A stretch of 16,257 bases of DNA from Planctomycetaceae bacterium TMED10. Its GTDB lineage: Bacteria; Planctomycetota; Planctomycetia; Pirellulales; UBA7805. Both the position numbers and the translations under genes were made by a program. Shown here piece by piece: positions 7,496 to 14,639 of this stretch (positions are counted from its first letter, which is position 1; the number at the start of each line of letters is the position of its first letter). The notes under the pieces are model-generated. The model was not told the DNA's origin, searched no databases, and saw only the letters and a list, made by a program, of their open reading frames with translations. Location of the stretch: positions 21,456-37,712 of the forward strand of contig NHBP01000098.1 of assembly GCA_002168195.1 (NCBI GenBank), given 5' to 3'.

Positions 7496-10400
7496 TTATA
7501 GCGACAACTGCCCTGCCTGCAACAGAGATTTCACCTGTTCGAAAATTGCCTCTGATCCGGTTACCGCCGCAGGGAGGGGGATATAAGCGGTGCTGGCATC
7601 GACAATGCGGACAGGCAGTTCCGCTTGCTTTTTAAGTTGTTCGACCCGAATCGGATCGCGGTAATGAAGCACAATCGAGCGTTCTTCCATCCGGATCGAG
7701 TGGATTCCCCAGAGTGCGGCTGCAATCCGAAGCAGCGCTAGATCGAGAAGTCTGCTAGCAATCGGCGGAGGAGGGCCGAAGCGATCCTCCATCTCTTCCC
7801 GAATATCCTGGAGATCTTCGGCCGTGGTGATACGGACGAGTCGCCGATAGAGGTCGATCTTACTTTTCAAATCGGGCACATAGCTGTCCGGAAGAATGAC
7901 CTCTCCTGGAAGATCAACATCGACATCGCACATCGCCTGCGGAGGTTGTCTCTGTAAGCGGCCCACGGCCTGCTCAAGGAGTTGGCAATAAAGTTCATAA
8001 CCAACAGCAGCAATATGCCCGCTCTGCTGAGTCCCCAAAATATTTCCCGCGCCCCGAATCTCCAGGTCGCGCATCGCAATTTGAAATCCGGCACCCATCT
8101 CACTGAATTCTTCAATGGCCCGTAATCGTCGCGAAGACGTGGGCGAGAGATGTTTCCGCGGGTCGAGCAGCAGATAACAGTAAGCTCGGTTCCCTGCACG
8201 ACCGACGCGGCCACGCAACTGGTGAAGATCGGCCAACCCGTAGCGGTCGGCATCATCGATGAAGATGGTATTGGCATTGGGAATGTCCAGGCCGCTCTCG
8301 ACAATCGTGGTGGCGACTAAAATATCAAATTTGCCGTCGATGAAATCGACCATCACCTGCTCGAGTTGTCCCTCGGGCATCTGGCCATGTCCGATACATA
8401 GCGTTGCGTCGGGAACAATTTCCCGCAATTTATTAGCGACAGCTTCAATATCGTGAACGCGATTATGTACGAAAAAAACCTGGCCGTTGCGATTGAGTTC
8501 CCGGTCGACAGCACGCCGAATCAGGTCAGGGTCGAACCGCACCACGCGTGTTTCGACGGCCAACCGATCTTCGGGGGGTGTTTCCAGATTCGAAATATCG
8601 CGGGCCCCCAGGAGTGAAAGATGGAGCGTCCGCGGAATAGGGGTTGCGGTGAGCGTCATTACATCCACGGTCTGGCGTATCGCCTTGAGACGTTCTTTGA
8701 TTTCGACACCAAAACGTTGTTCTTCGTCGATCACGACCAGTCCCAGGTTTTGGAATTGAACGTCCCGCTGTGCGAGTCGATGCGTGCCGATGGCGATGTC
8801 CACTTCACCTGTGGCCATTCGCTCGAGTGTCTTGGCCTGCTCTTTGCGGGTACTGAATCGACTCAGTGATGCGATTTCGATGGGAAACTCGGCCATACGA
8901 TTACGGAAGGTATCGAGATGTTGTGCGGCAAGGATCGTGGTAGGCACCAGGACCGCCACCTGATAGCCACTGTCTACGGCTTTGAACGCTGCACGCAGCG
9001 CAAGTTCCGTTTTACCGAACCCGACATCGCCGCAAAGCAGTCGATCCATCGGCCGCGTATTTCCCATGTCTTTCTTGATGGCAGAAAGTGCCGCCAGTTG
9101 ATCCGGGGTTTCCTGATAGGGGAAGGCGGCATCGAACTCCTGCTGCCAGTGACTGTCGGTCGGAAAGCTGATGCCTTGTCGCGTTTTGCGGGCAGCCTGC
9201 ATCTCCAGCATGTCGACTGCCATGTCACTCACCGCACTCTCGGCCGCTTCTTTCTGGCGGAGCCATCGCGTGCCACCGATTTTTGCCAGACGCAACCGAC
9301 CTCGCGTACCGCCGACATATTTCTGGACTAGCGCAATCCGTGAAGTCGGTACAAATATTTTGGTCCCACCGTCAAATTCAATTTTCAGATGCTCCTCCCG
9401 CTGATGCTCGCGGGAAATCGTTTCGAGTCCGAGATAGCGCCCGATTCCATGGGCAAGATGCACGACCAGATCGCCCTTTCGCAGATCCGTAAAACTATCG
9501 ATTGCGCGTCCCAGTCGCCTGCGTGCAGTCCGGCGAATTTCTTCCCGACCGAAAAGTTGCTCGCTACTGATCACAATTCTTTCGGGATGCTTGCCCTCAC
9601 TATCGGCTTCCCAGCGAAATCCTTCGTGCAGTCTTCCGCGAAGAATGTGGAGACGATTTTGCGAGCGGGCGATCGAATCAGCAAATATTTCCCCGATTCT
9701 TTTACACTCTGCTTCGGTCGAGCAGATCAGTTCGATCTCGGCCTGCTCGGCCCACTGATCGAGTTGCTGCTTTGCGCGGTTGATGTCGCCGGTAAATCTT
9801 TCTACCGATTGCATTGGTAAGTTGAACGAGCCTGTGGAGGTTGCAATCGTTTCGGCGGTAATAAGTGTGCGATCGCCAGATCGCTTGAGGAGTTGGTTGT
9901 AGCTAAAGTGGTTTTCGGGGCCCTCAACGCGAGCCAGGTAATCGGATGCCGCATTTTGTAAGTGATCGGGTTCAATTAGTAGAAGCGTTGTTTTTTCAGG
10001 CAGGTAATCCAAGAGCGATTCGGTCTGCGGCGTTCCGGGCAGAAGTGCGGTGACCTCCACCTCCTTCACATTCCGTAAGCTCCGCTGGGTTCCGATATCG
10101 AATTGGCGGATGGATGTTACCTCGTCGCCAAACGTTTCGATGCGATACGGTTGAAGATGATCGGCGGCAAAAATATCGAGCAATCCGCCGCGAAGCGCAA
10201 ATTCTCCCGGCAGTTCTACGCTTGATGTAGGGTGCATTCCTGCGTCCAGCATCCACGTGGCCCATTGTTCGAGATCGATCTGTTTCTCGAGTTCGATTCG
10301 CCGGGTCGATCCGTCCAGTTCGACTTTCGACGGTACTTTTTGCAGCAGGCTTGCGATGGTCGTGAAAATCGCCTCCGGACAGTGGGAGCCATTGGGCTTG

Positions 10401-10771
10401 GGCAATCCACATGCTTTGAGGATTTGTAGCCGGTCCGCAAAGATGTCGTCATAGACGACACGCTCTTTGAGGTTGGTGTCCCAGGCGGGAAAGCGACCGC
10501 AGACTGCTTCGCGAAACAGCGGCCACGCATCCACGAGTTGGTCCATGGCTGCTGTCTGGTCGCAGATGACAAGCAAGGGATATCGGCCGCTGGCGGATAG
10601 CGTTGCTGAAACCAGCGCGCAGGCTGAGCCCCAGACTCCGCCGATGCCCACAGGTTTACCCGGAAGTAACTGATCGAGCCAACTGGCAAAGTCTCCGTGC
10701 GAAAGCAATCGATCCACCAAACCGCCCAGCGGCGGGGTGGTGTGCCGTTCGGCAGGGGAACTCAGGCTCAC
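7496..10771 (-). CDS. mfd: transcription-repair coupling factor Mfd
   Basis: Mfd removes RNA polymerase stalled at DNA lesions and recruits UvrA. The 1091-residue protein is slightly shorter than the usual 1150. Domains in order: UvrB-like module (about 30-330, with LPGEFALRGGLLDIF), a linker domain, a CarD-like polymerase-interacting domain (about 430-490, KGDLVVHLAHGIGRYLGL), a RecG-like translocase (about 545-890) and the C-terminal domain (about 955-1075). Motor motifs are intact: Walker A GDVGFGKT 581-588, DEEQ 682-685, TAT 708-710 and QLRGRVGRAG 851-860. The start is GTG; GGAGGAGG lies 15 nt upstream, which is unusually far, and an out-of-frame ATG-TGA overlaps the GTG. A TAGAAT at about 10806-10811 could be a -10 box, but no -35 is convincing. 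It is followed 40 nt later by the isomerase gene. Confidence 0.97.
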   Translation of the reverse strand: MSLSSPAERHTTPPLGGLVDRLLSHGDFASWLDQLLPGKPVGIGGVWGSACALVSATLSASGRYPLLVICDQTAAMDQLVDAWPLFREAVCGRFPAWDTNLKERVVYDDIFADRLQILKACGLPKPNGSHCPEAIFTTIASLLQKVPSKVELDGSTRRIELEKQIDLEQWATWMLDAGMHPTSSVELPGEFALRGGLLDIFAADHLQPYRIETFGDEVTSIRQFDIGTQRSLRNVKEVEVTALLPGTPQTESLLDYLPEKTTLLLIEPDHLQNAASDYLARVEGPENHFSYNQLLKRSGDRTLITAETIATSTGSFNLPMQSVERFTGDINRAKQQLDQWAEQAEIELICSTEAECKRIGEIFADSIARSQNRLHILRGRLHEGFRWEADSEGKHPERIVISSEQLFGREEIRRTARRRLGRAIDSFTDLRKGDLVVHLAHGIGRYLGLETISREHQREEHLKIEFDGGTKIFVPTSRIALVQKYVGGTRGRLRLAKIGGTRWLRQKEAAESAVSDMAVDMLEMQAARKTRQGISFPTDSHWQQEFDAAFPYQETPDQLAALSAIKKDMGNTRPMDRLLCGDVGFGKTELALRAAFKAVDSGYQVAVLVPTTILAAQHLDTFRNRMAEFPIEIASLSRFSTRKEQAKTLERMATGEVDIAIGTHRLAQRDVQFQNLGLVVIDEEQRFGVEIKERLKAIRQTVDVMTLTATPIPRTLHLSLLGARDISNLETPPEDRLAVETRVVRFDPDLIRRAVDRELNRNGQVFFVHNRVHDIEAVANKLREIVPDATLCIGHGQMPEGQLEQVMVDFIDGKFDILVATTIVESGLDIPNANTIFIDDADRYGLADLHQLRGRVGRAGNRAYCYLLLDPRKHLSPTSSRRLRAIEEFSEMGAGFQIAMRDLEIRGAGNILGTQQSGHIAAVGYELYCQLLEQAVGRLQRQPPQAMCDVDVDLPGEVILPDSYVPDLKSKIDLYRRLVRITTAEDLQDIREEMEDRFGPPPPIASRLLDLALLRIAAALWGIHSIRMEERSIVLHYRDPIRVEQLKKQAELPVRIVDASTAYIPLPAAVTGSEAIFEQVKSLLQAGQLSL

Positions 10772-10786
10772 ATTATCAGGCTTACG

Positions 10787-10794
10787 CCTCCTCC
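10787..10794 (-). promoter_or_regulatory. distant ribosome binding site of mfd with start-stop
   Basis: GGAGGAGG on the minus strand is a strong Shine-Dalgarno sequence, but 15 nt separate it from the GTG start (10771). Between them, ATG at 10773-10771 is immediately followed by TGA and overlaps the GTG by one base, forming the minimal frame ATGTGA. Confidence 0.5.
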
Positions 10795-10870
10795 AGTTCC
10801 CGATTCTACCCCGAGGGCACGTTAGATACAGCGGCCTATTTTCCTAGGTTCTCGCTGGCGTCGAGCATGC

Positions 10871-11041
10871 TTAGGACGCCTTCAGAGTGGCAATCTCGCT
10901 CTCGGCCGCACTGATTTCCTCCTCGAACTTTGCCAGTTCGGCAGGATCATCGAGCTGTTGTCGGACGCCGGCCAATTGCTGTCGGAGCTTTTGCAGGCGT
11001 TTATTGAGAAGTTCGATCCGTTTTTTTGCTTTTTTATCCAT
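10871..11041 (-). CDS. small basic coiled-coil protein
   Basis: The 56-residue product begins MDKKAKKRIELLNKRLQKL and is helical and charged throughout. Leu and Ile recur at heptad-like spacing, with a basic first half and an acidic second half, so it should form a coiled coil. There is no signal peptide or membrane segment. From memory, similar short proteins occur in other planctomycetes; I know no function. The ATG at 11041 is chosen because the charged coiled coil begins there; an in-frame ATG at 11068 would add nine residues (MPHLTSSER), and neither has a clear ribosome binding site. It lies 125 nt after the nucleotidyltransferase gene and 99 nt before mfd on the same strand, so joint transcription is possible. 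Confidence 0.7.
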   Translation of the reverse strand: MDKKAKKRIELLNKRLQKLRQQLAGVRQQLDDPAELAKFEEEISAAESEIATLKAS

Positions 11042-11122
11042 GCGTTCGCTGCTTGTGAGATGGGGCATGCGTCTTGGACAAGCCTAATGGAATCGTTGTT
11101 GTCGGGAAAGCGGCGACGGTGG

Positions 11123-11144
11123 ATTCCGCGGACATTCCGCGGAC
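11123..11144. repeat. tandem 11-bp repeat
   Basis: ATTCCGCGGAC occurs twice without a spacer (11123-11133 and 11134-11144). Each copy contains the 8-bp palindrome TCCGCGGA. It lies between the nucleotidyltransferase stop and the coiled-coil gene. Confidence 0.85.
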
Positions 11145-11166
11145 TAAAGGCGCGCGTTTAAAATCG

Positions 11167-12435
11167 CTAGCTGCTTTCGGCGGCGATTTTCTTCGCGTAT
11201 TGCAACGCTTCTTCCGGCGTTGTGATTGCGGCTTCAAGTTGTGCATCTCTTACCTCATCGAGCAAGTGGGCAAATTTTTTACCCGGCAGTAGTCCTGCTT
11301 CAATCAACGCGTCGCCGGTCAGGAGCGGCGGCGGATTCAGTTTTTCTACGGGCCAGGCGATTCGTTCGCGACAGAAGGCCAGGTCGGCAGCGTCTGTCAG
11401 TTGGCAGGCCGTTTGCGCCGCAAGCAGGCCAATGAGTTCATCCCGCCCCTCGTGAATCAAGATGCGCTGGACGGTTGGCCAATGTTGGGTTGGTGCTGCG
11501 TGCAAGGCTTCGTGGTTTTCAACGAGCCAGCCCACGCGGTTGGCCTGACGACTCGAGAGCCGCCACTTTTTCGCAAGATTTTTCGCCCCGCGCGCATCGG
11601 TCACTGCTGCCAACAGCGGGGCCAGACTCAAGGGGAACGACGGTGTGGTCAGATGCGCTTCGATCGAAAGTACCTGGGCAAATGCATGCTCGCTCGGCGG
11701 TTCTGTCGATTGGGGGAAGAGCATGGGAAGCAGGCCGACATCGTGTAAGAGTTGCAGTCCCTGGGCTCGACTTTTGTCAAGAAGCATTCTCTCTAGCTCG
11801 GCTGTGATTCTTTCGGCGCTCACCATCCGGAGTGCCTCCGGCATGGTTTGAATGGCGGCTTGCGTTTTTTCCTCGAGCGCGAAAGGGAGGGGGGCCGTAA
11901 ATCGTACGGCCCGAAGTAAAAGCAGCTTATCTTCGGTGAATCGCGCTTGCGGGTTGCCGATTGCCCGCACGATTCCCGCATCTAAATCCTTTCTTCCATC
12001 GACATAGTCGATGATCTGATCAGATTCCGGATCAAGAAATAGTCCGTTAATGGTGAAGTCGCGGCGTTGGGCATCCTCTTGCGGTGTGCTGAAGGTGACG
12101 TTCACGGGTCGCCGTCCATCGAGATAGGCGCCATCGGAGCGAAAAGTGGCGACCTCGACCTGCATTTTGGTTTTTGGGTCGACGACACAGATCACACCAA
12201 ACGCTGCGCCCACCGGAACCGTGTAGGTATCGCGTCCACGAAAGGTTTGTTCCACTTCGGCCGGTTTGGCACTTGTGGCGATATCATAGTCTTTGGGAAC
12301 TCTGCCGAGCAGTCGATCTCGAACGCAGCCCCCGGCGAACAGGGCGTCGTGCCCCTTGCCGCGTAATTGCGCGGCCACATCACGGGCAAACGCCAGAAGA
12401 TGGCCGGGGTCGTGGTTTGCTGGTTGCGGATGCAT
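11167..12435 (-). CDS. tRNA nucleotidyltransferase / poly(A) polymerase family (class II)
   Basis: The 422-residue protein has the class II nucleotidyltransferase head: the GGCVRD loop at 35-40, the metal-binding pair Asp49/Asp51 in KDYDIAT, and motif B RRDFTINGL at 124-132. A helical neck and body follow, with ERITAELERML at about 209-219. The family adds CCA to tRNA 3' ends or A tails to RNA; the window's tRNA-Lys lacks an encoded CCA. The segment matching nucleotide-selecting motif D (EDxxR) reads EDKLL (168-172), so the Arg that pairs with incoming CTP/ATP in CCA enzymes is Leu. CCA versus poly(A) or A-adding activity cannot be decided here. The ATG at 12435 has no visible ribosome binding site. 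C-rich 12-bp repeats lie in its leader. Confidence 0.88.
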   Translation of the reverse strand: MHPQPANHDPGHLLAFARDVAAQLRGKGHDALFAGGCVRDRLLGRVPKDYDIATSAKPAEVEQTFRGRDTYTVPVGAAFGVICVVDPKTKMQVEVATFRSDGAYLDGRRPVNVTFSTPQEDAQRRDFTINGLFLDPESDQIIDYVDGRKDLDAGIVRAIGNPQARFTEDKLLLLRAVRFTAPLPFALEEKTQAAIQTMPEALRMVSAERITAELERMLLDKSRAQGLQLLHDVGLLPMLFPQSTEPPSEHAFAQVLSIEAHLTTPSFPLSLAPLLAAVTDARGAKNLAKKWRLSSRQANRVGWLVENHEALHAAPTQHWPTVQRILIHEGRDELIGLLAAQTACQLTDAADLAFCRERIAWPVEKLNPPPLLTGDALIEAGLLPGKKFAHLLDEVRDAQLEAAITTPEEALQYAKKIAAESS

Positions 12436-12480
12436 AGTCGTGGTGTCCGAGGCTCATGGACGGCTGAACAAGCGAATCAG

Positions 12481-12516
12481 GGTGGGGGTAATGGTGGGGG
12501 TAATGGTGGGGGTAAT
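12481..12516. repeat. three tandem copies of a 12-bp G-rich repeat
   Basis: GGTGGGGGTAAT is present three times without mismatch, followed by a partial GGTG. In the nucleotidyltransferase leader (minus strand) the unit reads ATTACCCCCACC and ends 45 nt before the ATG. The plus strand has three G5 runs plus several GG pairs, so a G-quadruplex-like fold is conceivable. Confidence 0.95.
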
Positions 12517-12532
12517 GGTGAACGCTCGTCGT

Positions 12533-12565
12533 GGCCGCTTAAGGCTTATGATACGCAAAGCGGCC
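12533..12565. repeat. 8-bp inverted repeat around a candidate -10 box
   Basis: Arms GGCCGCTT (12533-12540) and AAGCGGCC (12558-12565) are perfect, separated by 17 nt. On the minus strand the spacer contains TATCAT (5 of 6 to TATAAT), about 115 nt before the nucleotidyltransferase ATG. It may be an operator over that gene's promoter, or an RNA hairpin. Confidence 0.55.
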
Positions 12566-12679
12566 GAATCATCCTACGCGACACGTTTTTCGGTAATTTA
12601 GCCTTTTTTTGCCTTCGGCAGGGTTTCGGATTTGGGTGCTGTCGCAACGGCGTACGGCTCCCTTTCGGAGTGCAGTTCA

Positions 12680-12710
12680 TCACCCGGTATCTTCTCAGCC
12701 GAACGGGTGA
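12680..12710. repeat. 7-bp inverted repeat with 17-nt spacer
   Basis: Arms TCACCCG (12680-12686) and CGGGTGA (12704-12710) are perfect. There is no adjacent T run, so it is not an obvious terminator. It lies about 95 nt upstream of the pseudopilin promoter candidate and could bind a protein. Confidence 0.5.
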
Positions 12711-12805
12711 AGGGGGGCGTGGTTAAAGTTTAAAAAATGCATTGCCATTAAGCCGCTTTTTTGTCGTTCAGGAAGAGGAGTGCGGAAAAATCGCAAGTTA
12801 TTTGT

Positions 12806-12835
12806 TTGACATTTTAATCAATAAACTGATAAACT
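12806..12835 (+). promoter_or_regulatory. promoter candidate of first pseudopilin gene
   Basis: TTGACA (12806-12811), an 18-nt spacer and TAAACT (12830-12835) form a good sigma-70-like promoter with a perfect -35. The -10 lies within a tandem 8-mer, ATAAACTG twice at 12821-12836. Transcription would begin near 12842, leaving a leader of about 375 nt. Confidence 0.55.
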
Positions 12836-13065
12836 GTCGAATGGTGGATCCCGGGTGCGTACGAATCGGGGATGCGCCCGCGTGAATCGAATCTTTTGCT
12901 GATTATTCAACTGGCGGAAGAGAGGTTCTGGAACAGGTTCTGTTTTTTAGGGAGGCTTTTCTTGTTGCGGCACAATTTCTGTGTACGACTTCTTGCGTAA
13001 CTTTACCGGTACCCAGCGAACGAACACATTTAAATTGGCATTGGTTCGAGGAAATTCGCCCGAGA

Positions 13066-13110
13066 CCAGATAGCAAGAGCCCAGATAGCAAGAGCCCAGA
13101 TAGCAAGAGC
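13066..13110. repeat. three tandem copies of a 15-bp repeat
   Basis: CCAGATAGCAAGAGC is present three times without mismatch or spacer in the predicted leader of the first pseudopilin gene. Its period is a multiple of three, so one plus frame reads PDSKS three times, but that frame has no usable start codon. Confidence 0.95.
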
Positions 13111-13160
13111 ACGAATCGGAGAACGACGAGAGACAGGAACAGACTTGGAACGGATGTAAC

Positions 13161-13177
13161 GGTGGCTTCTGGCCACT
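13161..13177 (+). promoter_or_regulatory. leader hairpin before first pseudopilin
   Basis: GTGGC, loop TTCTG, GCCAC gives a 5-bp stem, extended by one G-T pair. It is followed by an A/T-rich run with many T (about 13181-13204) and lies about 30 nt before the ribosome binding site. It may be a weak attenuator or a message-stabilising element. Confidence 0.3.
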
Positions 13178-13205
13178 GCAATTATTTTTATTTTCCATTT
13201 TTATG

Positions 13206-13211
13206 AGGAGG
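13206..13211 (+). promoter_or_regulatory. ribosome binding site deciding first pseudopilin start
   Basis: AGGAGG stands 6 nt before the ATG at 13218. An in-frame ATG at 13203 overlaps this site and is rejected. GGGTT (13213-13217) and AACCC (13223-13227) can pair, placing the start codon in a 5-nt loop. Confidence 0.8.
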
Positions 13212-13217
13212 TGGGTT

Positions 13218-14243
13218 ATGAAAACCCGAACAATGAAACAAGGTTTTACCCTTGTAGAACTTTTGGTCGTGATTGCGATCATCGGTATTTTGGTAGCGCT
13301 TCTTCTGCCCGCGCTCGGACAGGTCCGTGAAGCGGCCAACAGCAGCAATTGCAAGGCCAACTTGAAGAATGTGGGTCTTGCATCGAAGGCCTACGAAGCG
13401 CGAAAAAACAAGTTCCCGCAAGCTGGATATTTTGCAGACAGTAGTGCCATGCCCACTACGGGTTATGGAAATGCTGGTATCACTGCGCCCGCTGGAACGG
13501 CAGTTACCACTGCACCTTATAGCTTCTTCTGCTATCTGCTTCCGGATCTTGATGCCGGTTACATTGCAGAGTTGATCGACCCGGCCTCCGGACCTTTCCA
13601 GACAACTGCTGGTGCGAAAAATGGTCCGGATGGCGTTGCGACCAACAACAACGATGTTGTTTCGGCTTCGATTCCCATTTTGCGTTGCCCCAGTTCGCAA
13701 ACCACTGGTTTTAGCACAGCAACTGAATATCAGGCCACGACCAATGGTGGTCAAAAAGCTGCGCTCACCAGTTACAAACCCGTTTCGGCAACCGATGTAG
13801 CGACGCTGCAAACCCCGATTTCGGGTTTGGGAGCCACCGCCAACGGTTATCAGCCTGGTATGGGTCTGATCGATCCTTATAGTGCGAACCGAGCGCAGTC
13901 GAGTTCCTTGACGCTGCTTATGGCCGAGACCGATGAGCCTGCTTATGCCGCATGGGCTGATGGCGCCACGATCTGCAATTTTGGTTTTGATGCCACTGGA
14001 AATGTGGACATCAACGATCAAGCGGGTCGAGCTGCCGGCACGGACTGGGCAACCGGTTTTAACGGCGCGAACATCACCAACGGTGTTAGCTCCGCCCATC
14101 CGAACACCATCAATGTGGTGCTCGGCGATGGTAGTGCCCGGACGTTGGCTGAGGACATCAGCCCGCAGGCGTGGCAGGCATTTATCACACGGGAACCGTC
14201 TGATAATACCTTTGCTTCGCAATACATTGCTGAGAATCAGTAA
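13218..14243 (+). CDS. DUF1559 pseudopilin-like protein
   Basis: The 341-residue protein has a short basic prepilin leader ending MKQG, cut before Phe10 of [20 protein letters not shown], with the conserved Glu at +5 (Glu14). A hydrophobic helix (10-31) anchors a long extracytoplasmic DUF1559 domain. Near the C-terminus is the H-X9-DG motif, His294 to Asp304-Gly305. These proteins are processed by the type IV prepilin peptidase and may form pseudopilus or surface structures; the exact role is unknown, and planctomycetes carry many copies. Start at ATG 13218 rests on AGGAGG 6 nt upstream. It has a strong promoter candidate about 380 nt upstream and a strong terminator after it, so it is probably monocistronic. 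A paralogue follows on the same strand. Confidence 0.93.
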   Translation: MKTRTMKQGFTLVELLVVIAIIGILVALLLPALGQVREAANSSNCKANLKNVGLASKAYEARKNKFPQAGYFADSSAMPTTGYGNAGITAPAGTAVTTAPYSFFCYLLPDLDAGYIAELIDPASGPFQTTAGAKNGPDGVATNNNDVVSASIPILRCPSSQTTGFSTATEYQATTNGGQKAALTSYKPVSATDVATLQTPISGLGATANGYQPGMGLIDPYSANRAQSSSLTLLMAETDEPAYAAWADGATICNFGFDATGNVDINDQAGRAAGTDWATGFNGANITNGVSSAHPNTINVVLGDGSARTLAEDISPQAWQAFITREPSDNTFASQYIAENQ

Positions 14244-14310
14244 TGGAATAATATTCTCTGTTTTGTTTGCATTTGAATAAAATGTAGCAATCGGAGAGAA
14301 GATAAAAAGA

Positions 14311-14347
14311 AGCGCTGGCTCACACTTGTGGGCCAGTGCTTTTTTAT
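14311..14347 (+). terminator. rho-independent terminator of first pseudopilin gene
   Basis: AGCGCTGGC pairs with GCCAGTGCT (one G-T pair), and the stem continues inward through TCACA and TGTGG, about 14 bp in total to position 14340. TTTTTTATTT follows directly. It begins 67 nt after the stop codon. Confidence 0.93.
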
Positions 14348-14490
14348 TTCCCTTTTTTCTCGTGTCGCTTAAGGTTGTCTTGATGCGATCGGATACCCCT
14401 TTTTGGGTGGGAGTACTTTCCCCACTTTCCGTAAATTCGCCGCAAAAGGAATTTTTTTAGGCGAGATTCGTGCGCGATGCGCCAAAATGC

Positions 14491-14519
14491 TTGACAGTGT
14501 TTCAGGTATGGAACAAACT
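14491..14519 (+). promoter_or_regulatory. promoter candidate of second pseudopilin gene
   Basis: TTGACA (14491-14496), a 17-nt spacer and CAAACT (14514-14519) resemble the element before the first pseudopilin gene (TTGACA-N18-TAAACT). Transcription would start near 14526, about 115 nt before the ATG at 14640. Confidence 0.45.
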
Positions 14520-14581
14520 CAAGGGTAAGGCCAGTCTTTCTTGTCGTGCCATTTTGGATTTTCGGCAGGAGGCAAAGATTC

Positions 14582-14626
14582 GTGCATGGACTGCATGTGG
14601 TCGCTTTTGATTTTTGCAAGGCATAA
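14582..14626 (+). other. possible 14-codon upstream frame
   Basis: AGGAGG at 14567-14572 is followed after 9 nt by GTG, opening a 14-codon frame that reads (M)[13 protein letters not shown] and stops at TAA 14624-14626, 13 nt before the pseudopilin ATG. It may be a leader peptide. Alternatively, AGGAGG may serve the in-frame pseudopilin ATG at 14586, 13 nt away, which would add 18 residues to that protein. Confidence 0.25.
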
Positions 14627-14639
14627 AAGCGAGCCGCTC

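Larger units (their letters stand above)
12436..13217. other. long intergenic region with repeats and hairpins
   Basis: The 782 nt between the divergent nucleotidyltransferase and first pseudopilin genes contain two triplicated repeats, two inverted repeats with 17-nt spacers, a strong promoter candidate and a hairpin, listed separately. AGGTTCTG also recurs at 12923-12930 and 12935-12942. No frame has both a credible start and a recognisable product. A plus frame from 12886 to a TGA at 13202-13205 stays open for about 105 codons but contains no ATG, GTG or TTG before its last part. Confidence 0.6.
14244..14639. other. intergenic region between the pseudopilin genes
   Basis: The 396 nt hold the terminator of the first pseudopilin gene, a promoter candidate for the second, and a short frame with a strong ribosome binding site just before the second gene. 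A weak dyad, GTGGG and CCCAC around 14407-14425, is the only other structure seen. Confidence 0.6.

Noticed and set aside
12599..12622. Run of T beside a TGCC-TTC-GGCA hairpin as a terminator
   Set aside because: The T run precedes the hairpin on the plus strand, and on the minus strand a run of A follows it, so the order is wrong for either direction.
12430..12726. Plus-strand frame with GGGN repeats beginning at ATG 12430
   Set aside because: It overlaps the start of the divergent nucleotidyltransferase gene, has no ribosome binding site, and its only protein-like feature is the 12-bp DNA repeat.
13066..13110. Triplicated 15-mer as a CRISPR array
   Set aside because: The copies abut with no spacers and the unit is too short; no cas genes are present.
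13188..14222. 344-codon open frame on the minus strand opposite the first pseudopilin
   Set aside because: It mirrors a well-supported gene along almost its whole length, has no recognisable domain and is rich in Arg and Ser as expected of an antisense frame.
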